64,000 nucleotides of DNA from Bryobacteraceae bacterium (GTDB taxonomy: Bacteria > Acidobacteriota > Terriglobia > Bryobacterales > Bryobacteraceae): the NCBI GenBank assembly GCA_041394945.1, contig JAWKHH010000004.1, forward strand, positions 186,001-250,000, in the 5' to 3' direction. Positions 43,339-52,600 of the stretch are shown piece by piece. The position numbers were made by a program, and so were the translations under genes. The notes under the pieces are model-generated. The model was not told where the DNA came from and did not search any database. It saw nothing but the letters and a program-made list of their open reading frames with translations. Positions within the stretch are counted from its first letter, which is position 1. Each line of letters opens with the position of its first letter.

Positions 43339-44657
43339 GAGCGTTACACCTTTTATTCGCCATCGCAGCAAACCCGATTTTCATGGCTGCGCAGACCACG
43401 CCGCTACCTCTGAGCATGAAACAAGCCATTGATTTAGCTCTCGCGCCAGATGCCGCGGCCCGCACGGATCTCGCCCGCCAGTTCACCGCCCAATCCCGCA
43501 CTCGCGCCGATCAGGCCCGCGCCGCGCTGCTACCGAACGTCGACGCCGCCGTAACCACCCAGAACTTCACCCGAAGCCTTGCCGCTTTCGGCGTACGATC
43601 GCCGATTCCCTCCGTGAGCTTCCCTGAAGTCGTCGGACCGCTCACCGTCTTCGACGGCCGCGCCTCGCTGACGCAGACGATCTTCGACTTCGCCGCGATT
43701 CGCCGCTACCAGGCCGCCAAGGCGTCGATCGACGCCGCCAGCGCCGAAGAGGACGCCGCCCGTGAAACCGTCGCCGCGCAAGTCGCCCGCGCCTACCTGG
43801 CCGCGCTACGTACCGCGGCTGCGGTGGACGCCGCGCAGGCCAACGCCAATCTCGCCGAAGAGAACGCCCGCCGCGCGGACCGCCTCAAGAATGCGGGCAC
43901 GGCCACCGGCATCGACGTCACTCGCGCCCAGGTGGAAGCCGCCGCCGCGAGTCAACGTCTTCTCGCCGCCCGCAATAGCCAGCGCCGCGCCGAGCTGACG
44001 CTCCTCCGCGTCATCGGCAGCGACATGAGCGCGACCGTCCAACTCACCGACGCTCTCTCGTTCGTGGCGCCGGACGCAGTGCCGGTGGAAGATTCGATCC
44101 GCACCGCCCAAGCCACGCGCGCGGATCTCGAAGCGCAGTCGCGCCGCCGCGCGGCCGCCGACCTGACCTACCAGTCCGTTCGCGCCGAGCGCTACCCGTC
44201 GCTCGCCGCCTTCGCAGACGCGGGCAACATCGGTCTCTCCCTCGGGGAGACCCGCTTCACGCGTACCGCCGGCTTGTCGCTCCGCGTGCCGCTGTTCGAC
44301 GGGGGCCGCCGTGACGCGCGACGCACCGAAGCCGCCATCGCGCTACGTACCGAAGACATCCGCGCCCGCGATATCCGCCGTCAGATCGAGCTGGAAGTTC
44401 GTGCCGCTTACGAGGATCTCGACTCAGCCGCCGGCCAGGTGAAGGTCGCCGAAGAGGCGCTCACGCTGGCGACCCGCGAATCCGAACAGGCTCAGCGCCG
44501 GTTCGACGCGGGCATCGCGACGAACATTGAGGTGATCGATGCCCAGACGCGGCTGGCCCGCGCGCGCGACTCCCGTACCGACGCGTTGTATCTCCATAAC
44601 CTTGCCAAGATCGAACTCGCATCCGCCACTGGAGTGCTCGTGAGGATTGTCCAATGA
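43335..44657 (+). CDS. TolC family outer membrane efflux protein
   Basis: The 440-residue protein has a Sec signal (MRALHLLFAIAANPIFMAAQ) and the duplicated TolC plan: long Ala/Arg-rich helices with periplasmic hairpins and two beta segments, ending FDAGIATNIEVIDAQTRLARARDSRTDALYLHNLAKIEL, the classic family C-terminus. It forms the outer membrane channel for the ABC exporter encoded just downstream. The E. coli ybhGFSR operon lacks its own TolC gene. The start overlaps the tetR stop and the end overlaps the adaptor start, so all are translationally coupled. Confidence 0.95.
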   Translation: MRALHLLFAIAANPIFMAAQTTPLPLSMKQAIDLALAPDAAARTDLARQFTAQSRTRADQARAALLPNVDAAVTTQNFTRSLAAFGVRSPIPSVSFPEVVGPLTVFDGRASLTQTIFDFAAIRRYQAAKASIDAASAEEDAARETVAAQVARAYLAALRTAAAVDAAQANANLAEENARRADRLKNAGTATGIDVTRAQVEAAAASQRLLAARNSQRRAELTLLRVIGSDMSATVQLTDALSFVAPDAVPVEDSIRTAQATRADLEAQSRRRAAADLTYQSVRAERYPSLAAFADAGNIGLSLGETRFTRTAGLSLRVPLFDGGRRDARRTEAAIALRTEDIRARDIRRQIELEVRAAYEDLDSAAGQVKVAEEALTLATRESEQAQRRFDAGIATNIEVIDAQTRLARARDSRTDALYLHNLAKIELASATGVLVRIVQ

Positions 44658-45820
44658 AGAAGCTCATCCCTATCGTGCTGGTGCTCGCGCTCGCGGGCTT
44701 CGCCATCTATCGCGCCGCCAACGCGCCGGACCCTACGCACGGTCCGATTCGGCTCTCGGGAAACATCGAGGCAACGCAGGTGGATGTCGCGTTTCCGATG
44801 GCCGGGCGCGTGATCGCGCTCGAAGTCCGCGAGGGAGACCCGGTGCGGAAGGGCGCCGTGCTGGCGCGTCTCGATCCCGCCATCCTGGAACGCACCAAGG
44901 AGCGCGAACAGGCCGCCGCCGCCGGCGCGCAGGGCGTGCTCGCGCAGATGCATACTCTTGTCGACTGGCAGCGCGTCACCGTCGAGCGCGACCTTGATCT
45001 CCGCGCCGCCGAGATCCGGCAGGCGGAGGCGCGGCTCCGCGATCTCGAAGCCGGCGCACGGCCCCAGGAGATCGCGCAGGCCGAAGCCGCGCTCGAGCAG
45101 ACACGCACGGAGAACACGCGCGCCAAAGCCGACTGGGGCCGTGCCCAGACACTCTACAAGAACGAAGACATCTCAACCCAGCAGTACGATCAGTTCCGGT
45201 CCCGCGCCGAAGCCGCGGCGGAAGCCATGCGCGGCGCCGAGCAGCGGCTGGCGCTGGTTCGCGAGGGTCCGCGCAAGCAGGAGGTCGAGGCCGCGCGGGC
45301 CGCGCTCGACCGGGCACGGGCGGCGCAAAAGCTGAGCGAGGCCAACCGGCTGGAAGTTCGCCGCAAGGAGCAGGAACTCGCCACGCGGCGCGCCGACGTG
45401 GAACGCGCCCGCGCCCAGGTGGCCGTGCTCGATTCGCAGCTTGACGACACCACGGTCGCCTCGCCCATCGACGGCATCGTGCTGGTGAAGTCGGCCGAGG
45501 CCGGCGAAGTGCTTCCCGCGGGTGTTCCCGTGGTCACCGTGGGCGACCTCGCGCGGCCATGGCTGCGCGCCTACATCACCGAGCAGCAACTTGGCCGGGT
45601 CAAGTTGGGCGAAACGGCGCGACTCACCACGGACTCGTTCCCTGGCAAGACTTACACCGGGAAGATTACTTTCATTTCGTCGGAAGCCGAGTTTACTCCG
45701 AAGCAGATCCAGACCCCGGAAGAGCGCGTCAAGCTCGTCTACCGGATCAAGGTGGAGGTGGACAATCCGGACCAGGAGCTAAAGATCAATATGCCGGTGG
45801 ACGCGGTAATCGGCCAATGA
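44654..45820 (+). CDS. HlyD/YbhG-like periplasmic adaptor protein
   Basis: The 388-residue membrane fusion protein has an N-terminal membrane anchor (about residues 3-22), a lipoyl-like half (VDVAFPMAGRVIALEVREGDPVRKGAVLARLD), a very long coiled-coil hairpin of Ala/Glu/Arg at about 75-260, the second lipoyl half (TVASPIDGIVLVKSAEAGEVLPAGVPVVTVGDL) and a beta-barrel domain. YbhG has the same layout. It would bridge the inner membrane ABC-2 permeases to the TolC-like channel. It starts with ATGA overlap and ends overlapping the first ATPase gene. Confidence 0.95.
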   Translation: MKKLIPIVLVLALAGFAIYRAANAPDPTHGPIRLSGNIEATQVDVAFPMAGRVIALEVREGDPVRKGAVLARLDPAILERTKEREQAAAAGAQGVLAQMHTLVDWQRVTVERDLDLRAAEIRQAEARLRDLEAGARPQEIAQAEAALEQTRTENTRAKADWGRAQTLYKNEDISTQQYDQFRSRAEAAAEAMRGAEQRLALVREGPRKQEVEAARAALDRARAAQKLSEANRLEVRRKEQELATRRADVERARAQVAVLDSQLDDTTVASPIDGIVLVKSAEAGEVLPAGVPVVTVGDLARPWLRAYITEQQLGRVKLGETARLTTDSFPGKTYTGKITFISSEAEFTPKQIQTPEERVKLVYRIKVEVDNPDQELKINMPVDAVIGQ

Positions 45821-46689
45821 TCACCGTCCGGGAGCTGACGAAAACCTTCGGCGCGCTCACCGCCGTCGATGCGCTCAGCTTCGACGTGGCCGAGGGCGAA
45901 GTATTCGGCATCGTCGGTCCCGACGGCGCGGGGAAGACGACGACTCTTCGGATGCTCGCGGGAGTCGCCTCGATCACCTCCGGTTCGGCCACCGTCGCCG
46001 GGCACGACGTCGCCCGCGAGACGCAGGCCGTCAAGGACTCCATCGGCTACATGGCCCAGCGCTTCGGGCTCTACGCCGACCTCACCGTCGCCGAGAACAT
46101 GCGCTTCTACGCGGATCTTTTCGGGATCTCCCCCGCCGAGCGCGATCGCCTCGCGCCGCGTTTGCTCGCCATGACGCGCATGGATCCGTTCCTATCGCGT
46201 CCCGCCGGCAAGCTTTCCGGCGGCATGAAACAGAAGCTGGCGTTGATGTGCACGCTGCTGCATCATCCGCGCGTGCTCCTGCTCGACGAGCCCACCAATG
46301 GCGTCGACCCAGTCTCCCGCCGCGACTTCTGGGCCATTCTTCGCGAATTGGTCAACGATGGACTTACGCTGCTGCTCACCACCGCCTACATGGACGAGGC
46401 CGAACGCTGCGACCGCGTCGCGCTGATGAGCGCAGGCCGCTTCATCCGCAGCGCGCCGCCCGCCGAACTGCGGCGCTCGCTCACGGAGCCTTGCTACGTC
46501 GTCGAAACCGCGAATCTCCAGGAGGACCGCCACCGTCTCGCGGCGCTGCCCGGCATCACCGCCGTGCGCCCGGCCGGCAGTGTCCTGCACGTGTTCACCA
46601 GGCCCGGCGTCGCGCCCGAACCGGCATGGAGGGCGATCACGCCGTCGCTCGAAGACGTTTTCGTCGCCACGCTCGAGGCCCGGCCATGA
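45817..46689 (+). CDS. ABC transporter ATPase, equivalent to the N-terminal half of YbhF
   Basis: The 290-residue ATPase has Walker A GPDGAGKTT at residues 34-42 (Asp in place of the usual Asn), the Q-loop YMAQRFGLYADL, the signature KLSGGMKQKLAL, Walker B VLLLDEPTNGVDP and a C-terminal extension of about 70 residues. In E. coli, YbhF carries two nucleotide-binding domains in one chain; here they are separate genes, this one and the next. It overlaps both neighbours by 4 bases (ATGA). Confidence 0.95.
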   Translation: MITVRELTKTFGALTAVDALSFDVAEGEVFGIVGPDGAGKTTTLRMLAGVASITSGSATVAGHDVARETQAVKDSIGYMAQRFGLYADLTVAENMRFYADLFGISPAERDRLAPRLLAMTRMDPFLSRPAGKLSGGMKQKLALMCTLLHHPRVLLLDEPTNGVDPVSRRDFWAILRELVNDGLTLLLTTAYMDEAERCDRVALMSAGRFIRSAPPAELRRSLTEPCYVVETANLQEDRHRLAALPGITAVRPAGSVLHVFTRPGVAPEPAWRAITPSLEDVFVATLEARP

Positions 46690-47423
46690 ACCACGCCGTC
46701 CAACTCGAGAGCCTCACCAAACGCTTCGGCGATTTCACGGCTGTGGACAACGTGACGCTCGAGGTTGCGCGCGGCGAGATCTTCGGGTTTCTCGGGCCGA
46801 ACGGGGCGGGCAAGTCCACTGCGATCCGCATCCTGTGCGGGCTGCTGGCGCCGACGTCGGGTAAGGCGTGGGTGGCGGGGTTCGAGGTGGGCCCCGAGTC
46901 CGAGAGGATCAAGCGCAACATCGGCTATATGTCGCAGAAGTTCTCGCTCTACGACGACCTCACGGTCGAGGAGAACATCGATTTCTTCGCAGGGATCTAC
47001 GGTGTTCCGCACGCCAAACGCGATGAACGCAAGGCCTACGCGCTTCGCATGGCCGGACTCGAAGAGCGCCGAGGCGATCTCACCGCGCTGCTCGCCGGCG
47101 GCTGGAAGCAGCGCCTCGCCCTCGGCTGCGCCATCCTCCATGAGCCGCCGGTGCTCTTCCTCGACGAGCCCACCTCCGGCGTCGACCCCGTCGCCCGCCG
47201 CCAGTTTTGGGATCTCATCTACGATCTCTCCGGCGCCGGCCACACCGTCTTCGTCACCACGCACTACATGGAAGAAGCCGAGTACTGCCACCGCCTCGCG
47301 TTGATGTATCGCGGGAAGGTGATCGCACTCGGGACGCCGTCGGAGCTGAAGCGCGCGGCGTTGGTGGCGAGCATGGAAGAGGTCTTCATCGCGAGCATCG
47401 AGCGCGAGGAGGCGGCCGCTTGA
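46686..47423 (+). CDS. ABC transporter ATPase, equivalent to the C-terminal half of YbhF
   Basis: The 245-residue ATPase has Walker A GPNGAGKST at 37-45, the Q-loop YMSQKFSLYDDL, Walker B VLFLDEPTSGVDP and the H-loop VTTHYMEEAEYC. The signature reads LLAGGWKQRLALG, with Ala in place of the usual Ser before GG, so the two ATPases may be unequal partners in one heterodimer. It overlaps the previous gene by ATGA and the next by TTGA. Confidence 0.95.
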   Translation: MNHAVQLESLTKRFGDFTAVDNVTLEVARGEIFGFLGPNGAGKSTAIRILCGLLAPTSGKAWVAGFEVGPESERIKRNIGYMSQKFSLYDDLTVEENIDFFAGIYGVPHAKRDERKAYALRMAGLEERRGDLTALLAGGWKQRLALGCAILHEPPVLFLDEPTSGVDPVARRQFWDLIYDLSGAGHTVFVTTHYMEEAEYCHRLALMYRGKVIALGTPSELKRAALVASMEEVFIASIEREEAAA

Positions 47424-48523
47424 ACTTCACCCGCACGTGGGCCATCACCCGCAAGGAACTGCTGCACATCGGGCGCGACAAGCGCAGCCTCATCATGGCG
47501 CTCGGCGTGCCGTTCCTGCTGCTGATCCTGTTCTGCTATGCGCTCTCGCTCGATGTCGACCGCGTGCCCACCTACATCTACGATCAGGACCGGTCGCCCG
47601 AGTCCCGCGACCTCATCGCGCGGTTTGCCGGCTCGCGCTACTTTGACATACGCAGCCGCGCCGAAAGCCTCGCCGAGATCGACGCCGCCATTGTCCGCGG
47701 CGACGCCATCCTTGCTATGGTCATCCCGCCGCGATTCTCCGAACGGCTGATCACCCGCCATCCCGAGCCGGTGCAACTCATCCTCGACGGCGCGGATTCG
47801 AACACCGCGTCGATTGCGCAGGCCTACGCGCTGAACACGGTGAGCGCGTTCGCCGCCGAGCGATTCCACGTGAAGCCGGCCGTCGAGGCGCAGATGCGCG
47901 TCTGGTACAACAGCTCGCTGATCTCGCGGAACTTCATCGTGCCGGGGCTGGTGGCCGTGATTCTGATGATCATCGCGGCGCTGTTGACTTCGCTGACCAT
48001 TGCGCGCGAGTGGGAGTCCGGAACCATGGAGCAGTTACTTTCGACACCGCTGCGTCCGGCGGAAATGGTGCTGGGAAAGCTCGCCGCGTTCTTCGTGTTG
48101 GGCGTCGCCGACGCGGTTATCGCTATCGGCGCCGCGGTCTGGATTTTCGACGTGCCATTCCGCGGCAGCGTCGTCTTCCTGGGCGGCGCGACGGCGTTGT
48201 TCCTATTCGGCGCGTTCTCATGGGGCATCTTCATCAGTTCGGTGGCGAACTCGCAGTTACTCGCCTACCAGATGGGATTGCTCTCCACGTTCCTGCCGGC
48301 GTTCCTGCTCTCCGGCTTCATCTATGCGATCGAGAACATGCCGCTGCCGATTCGAGTCGTAAGTAACGTTACGCCGTCGAAGTACTTCGTCACTATCCTG
48401 AAGGGGAGCTTCCTCAAAGGCGTCGGATTCGAGACGCTCTGGCCGCAGATCGCCTTCCTTTCGATCTACGCGGCGCTGGTCGCGACACTGGCCATCAAGC
48501 GGCTCCGGACAAAGGTGGCCTGA
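47420..48523 (+). CDS. ABC-2 type permease, YbhS-like
   Basis: The TTG at 47420 overlaps the ATPase stop as TTGA, with a GAGGAGG site 8 nt upstream, and gives 367 residues. There is one N-terminal membrane helix near residues 22-44, a periplasmic domain of about 125 residues, then five membrane helices (for example IVPGLVAVILMIIAALLTSLTI and MGLLSTFLPAFLLSGFIYAI). TMEQLLSTPLRPAEMVLGK is the cytoplasmic ABC-2 coupling motif. YbhS is of similar length. Confidence 0.94.
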   Translation: MNFTRTWAITRKELLHIGRDKRSLIMALGVPFLLLILFCYALSLDVDRVPTYIYDQDRSPESRDLIARFAGSRYFDIRSRAESLAEIDAAIVRGDAILAMVIPPRFSERLITRHPEPVQLILDGADSNTASIAQAYALNTVSAFAAERFHVKPAVEAQMRVWYNSSLISRNFIVPGLVAVILMIIAALLTSLTIAREWESGTMEQLLSTPLRPAEMVLGKLAAFFVLGVADAVIAIGAAVWIFDVPFRGSVVFLGGATALFLFGAFSWGIFISSVANSQLLAYQMGLLSTFLPAFLLSGFIYAIENMPLPIRVVSNVTPSKYFVTILKGSFLKGVGFETLWPQIAFLSIYAALVATLAIKRLRTKVA

Positions 48524-48526
48524 ACC

Positions 48527-49615
48527 ATGACCCGCGAACGCATCGTCACCATGATCCACAAGGAGCTCGTGCAGGTGCTGCGCGAGCCGCGGCTGCGCTT
48601 CATGATCATCCTGCCGCCGGTTCTGCAGTTGTTAGTGTTCGGCTTCGCCGTGAACCTCGACGTGGACCATGCCCGCATCGGCTGGCAGGACTCGGACCGC
48701 ACGCCCCAAAGCCGCGAGCTGCGCGACGCTTTCACGTCGTCGGGTTACTTCGAAGTTACCGCCGATATCGTCAACGAGGACGGCGTCCGCGAGTATCTCG
48801 ACGATGGGGAGGGTATCGGCGTAGTGCGTATCCTGCCGGGCTTCGCGCGCGATCTCGCGCGGGGGAAGACGACGTCGATCCAGATTCTGGTGGATGGGTC
48901 CAACTCGAACAATGCGAGTCTTGTAACCGGATACGCCAACCGCATCGCTGCCGGGTTCGGGCAGCGTGGGGGCGTGTCGCTGGCCGAGCCGCGCGTCTGG
49001 TTCAATCCGGAACTGAAGAGCCGCTATTACTTCGTCCCCGGCGTGCTGATGAATATCATTACGTTGATCACGCTGATGCTGACGGCGATGGCGATCGTGC
49101 GCGAGAAAGAGATCGGGACGATGGAGCAGTTGATGGTGACGCCCATCCGGCCCGTCGAGCTGATCTTGGGAAAGACCCTCCCGTTCGTCGCCATAGGACT
49201 CTTCGATCTGGTACTGGTAACTCTAGCCGCCCGAGTCATTTTTGGAATCCCCTTCCGCGGCAGCCCCCTGCTATTGCTAGGAGCATCGCTGTTGTTTCTG
49301 ATGACCACGCTCGGCATGGGCCTGTTCATCTCCACGGTATCGCGGACGCAACAGCAGGCTCTGATGTCGTCGTTCTTCTTCTTCATGCCGGCGTTCATGC
49401 TGAGCGGATTCGCGTTTCCCATCAGAAACATGCCGGAGTTCGCGCAATGGATCAGCCTAGGCAACCCGCAGCGGTACTTTATCGAGGTGCTGCGCGGGGT
49501 GTTTCTCAAAGGGTCCACGGCGGAAGTCCTCTGGCCTCAGTTAGCTGCGATGGCCGGGCTGGGAGTGGCGATCCTGGCGGCGAGCGCACTGCGGTTCCGC
49601 AAGACACTGGACTGA
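48527..49615 (+). CDS. ABC-2 type permease, YbhR-like
   Basis: The 362-residue partner permease has the same plan as its neighbour: an N-terminal helix near residues 24-42, a periplasmic domain, then five helices. GTMEQLMVTPIRPVELILGKTLPF is the ABC-2 coupling motif. The order TetR, TolC, adaptor, two ATPases, two permeases makes a complete tripartite exporter. E. coli YbhFSR has been linked to drug or cation export; the substrate here is unknown. It starts 3 bases after the previous stop and ends the operon. Confidence 0.94.
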   Translation: MTRERIVTMIHKELVQVLREPRLRFMIILPPVLQLLVFGFAVNLDVDHARIGWQDSDRTPQSRELRDAFTSSGYFEVTADIVNEDGVREYLDDGEGIGVVRILPGFARDLARGKTTSIQILVDGSNSNNASLVTGYANRIAAGFGQRGGVSLAEPRVWFNPELKSRYYFVPGVLMNIITLITLMLTAMAIVREKEIGTMEQLMVTPIRPVELILGKTLPFVAIGLFDLVLVTLAARVIFGIPFRGSPLLLLGASLLFLMTTLGMGLFISTVSRTQQQALMSSFFFFMPAFMLSGFAFPIRNMPEFAQWISLGNPQRYFIEVLRGVFLKGSTAEVLWPQLAAMAGLGVAILAASALRFRKTLD

Positions 49616-49643
49616 TCACAACCGCTCACATTTGATCACATTT
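49616..49643. promoter_or_regulatory. Three helically phased TCACA repeats upstream of the giant repeat protein gene
   Basis: TCACA occurs at 49616, 49626 and 49636, exactly 10 bases apart; the last two are extended to TCACATTT. They end 7 bases before the -35 box at 49651. One-turn spacing puts all three on the same face of the helix, as for tandem regulator sites. Confidence 0.6.
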
Positions 49644-49650
49644 CGGACAC

Positions 49651-49679
49651 TTGTCAGGAGTGACGCCTGCGGTTACCCT
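49651..49679 (+). promoter_or_regulatory. Promoter (TTGTCA, 17 bp, TACCCT) of the giant repeat protein gene
   Basis: TTGTCA at 49651-49656 and TACCCT at 49674-49679 have the ideal 17-bp spacing. The -10 box ends 8 nt before the ATG at 49688, so the mRNA should be leaderless or nearly so. An AGGAG at 49656-49660 is too far from the ATG to serve as a ribosome site. Confidence 0.62.
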
Positions 49680-49687
49680 ACCTAACT

Positions 49688-52600
49688 ATGTACCTGCGTC
49701 GCGCCCAGACGTCTCACTATCTGTATCCTGCCATCCTGATGTTCGCTGGGGCCGGTCAGCTTGATGCGCAACAGTTCAAGCCGGTAGCCGCGCTTCAATT
49801 TACGCGGCTCTTCGCCGATCCGAACCCCCTGTCGCAGACAGTCGGAATCGAGTCGACCGGCGCATCGTTTCAATACGATGTCATCTCTGCGACAACGTCA
49901 ACGGGAGGCTCTTGGATAACGTACTCCGGGTGCCACCTGGGATGCCCAACCCCATCTGCTTTGACGATTGGAATCGTCGCAAGCAACACCATGGCCGTGG
50001 GCAGCTATACCGGCGAGGTGTTGCTGAGGAAGCGAACGGGAACCCCAGTCGAACTCCTGATTCCGATCACGCTCAAGGTCACTGCAGTGGGCACCGCATC
50101 ACTCGATAACCTGCCCGGCCAATTGATTTACTCTTTTCGGCCGGGTGAGACCCCGGCGCCGCAGGTGTTTCAGGTTCGAAGCACCGGCCCCGCTGCCCTC
50201 AGTTGGACCCTCACGAAGTCGACTTCGGACGGCGGAGCGTGGCTGAACGTCTCGGCGGCAAGCGGCACCACACCCCAGACGCTGACAGTCTCCATCGCCA
50301 AGACAAACCTGCCGGGCGCCGGAGCAGTGAATGGCGCTTACTTAGGCCAGATCGCCGTGACAGCAGGGGGTAACACGGCGACCATTCCGATCGTCGTGCG
50401 TGTGGGAAGCGACGTGTTCCGTCAGATCAACCCACTGTTCTTCACAAAAACGATCGCGGGAGCCGATCCGGTCCCCCAGGTACTTACGATCGCGACGATC
50501 TCCGAGCCGTTCCAATATTCGGTAGTCGTTCGAAATGCTCGGGGCGGCAACTGGCTTAAATTCGAAGGCTGCAACCTTGGTTGCGCCGCCGGCAAGGCGC
50601 TGACGGTCAAGGTCGCCGCGGATCTCACTCTCCCCTCTGGCACTTATACTGGCCAAATCCTCCTGACGAGCTTCCATCAGGATCAGATCATCTCGATCCC
50701 GGTAACCCTGACGGTTGGGGCCGCGGGACAAGCCATCCTGGGAGATTCGCCCGGCCAATTGTCGTTTGCCATTCACCCGGGAGGTAGTCCTCCAACACAA
50801 GAGATGCGCGTACAACGAGGCGGAGGCGGCGCACTCGCCTGGAGCTTGACGACCACCACCAGCGATGGCGGGAACTGGCTGAATCCCTCGATTACGAGCG
50901 GATCGACGCCTGCACTCATCGAGGCCAGCGTCACACCCGCAGCGTTGCCGGACGGAGGCCTGCTGGAGGGCAGATACACAGGGCAGATCGTGGTTGAGAG
51001 CGCTACTGGGCGGGTCACTATTCCGGTCTCAGTGACCGTGTCGGATTCCTTCTTCAATCAGAGCGGCGCGCTGTACTTCAGCATGCAAGCGGGCGGCGCC
51101 AAACCCCTGCCACAGGTTTTGACGATCGGAGGGCCGGGAATCGCCACGACCCATGGCATCACTTGGTATACGTCGCGTGGAGGAAACTGGCTGACCGTCT
51201 CCGGCTGCGATTCCTTTTGCCCAAATCCCAGCAACTATCGCGTCGGCGTGAACCCATCCGCCTCGTTGGAGCCCGGCACCTACACAGGAGAAGTCGTAGT
51301 CGAACTGTTCACCGAACAGGCGATGGTGATTCCGGTTTATCTGACCGTATATGGCGTTGCGGACGTAAGCTTCGACGATATGCCGGGCCAACTCAGCTTC
51401 GCCCTTGCGACCGGAGGGAACGCACCCCCAGCCCAGGAAATCGAAGTCCGGCGCTTCGGCGGCGGTACGATGACTTGGACCCTGACCGCAGTAACGTCTG
51501 ACGGCGGCGGATGGTTAGTTACGTCCTCCGCATCGGGCTCGACTCCCTCGACTGTCACGGTCAGTATCACCACCTCGGCGCTGCCCAATTTCGGACTCGT
51601 CGCTGGGACCTTCTCCGGCGAGTTGCGTTTTCTTTCCTCTCAAGGGCAGCGTGTTACGGTTCCGGTTTCTGTTGCTGTCGGAGCTTCTGTCTTCCGTCAG
51701 GTCAACCCGCTGTACTTCGTGAAGCCGGAAGGCGGGACGGTACCCCTTCCACAGCTCATTTCAGCCGTGAGCACCGGTAACCCGATCAACTACGGTGTCG
51801 AGTTCTCCGCGGCGAACGGCGGCAACTGGCTGACCTTCGTCGGCTGCAACTCATTCTGCACAACCCCGGGCACGGTGCGCGTGGCTGTGACTCCGCCTGC
51901 GAATATGGCTGCCGGACGCTATACCGGCCAGATTGTCATCAAGTCAACAGACGGGAAACTCTCCATGCTGGCGCCTGTCACCTTGACGGTTGCGTCACAA
52001 ACGGGACCTTACTTCGACAGCGTGCAGGGCCAGTTGCCTTTCTCTGCAGTACCCGGTGGCACAGGCCCCGCCCCACTGACTGCCGAATTGCGGAATGCTG
52101 GCACTGGCACGCTGGCTTGGACTGCCGAGACGGTAACGGCCGACGGTGGGAACTGGCTCAGCCTCAGCGCGACCAGCGGCAACATTACCGCTGGCACGCC
52201 ATTCACGCTGACGGCATCTGTGAATACCGCTGAGCTCCCCAATTCCGGACTCGTTGCGGGCACGTTCCTGGGCCGTGTATTGCTCAAGTCCGCCGCGGGC
52301 GACATCTCGTTTCCGGTAACAACCTACCTCCGGCCAAATTCATTCGCCCAAGTGGCTCCGGTCGAATTGGCGATGGCGTCAGGGGGCAGCGTTCCCGGTG
52401 CCCAAAATGTGGTGCTGGCGAACAACGGATCGCCTCTGAACTATAATATGTTCCGCTACGTAGGCAGCGGGGGCTTGTGGCTCGATGCAGTCGGTTGCGA
52501 GAGCTTCTGTACGCCGCCGCAGACGGTGGCCGTCGGAGTCAAGGCCGGTGTGAATCCACCTACGGGCACATACACGGGCGAGATTATCGCGACGACCAAC

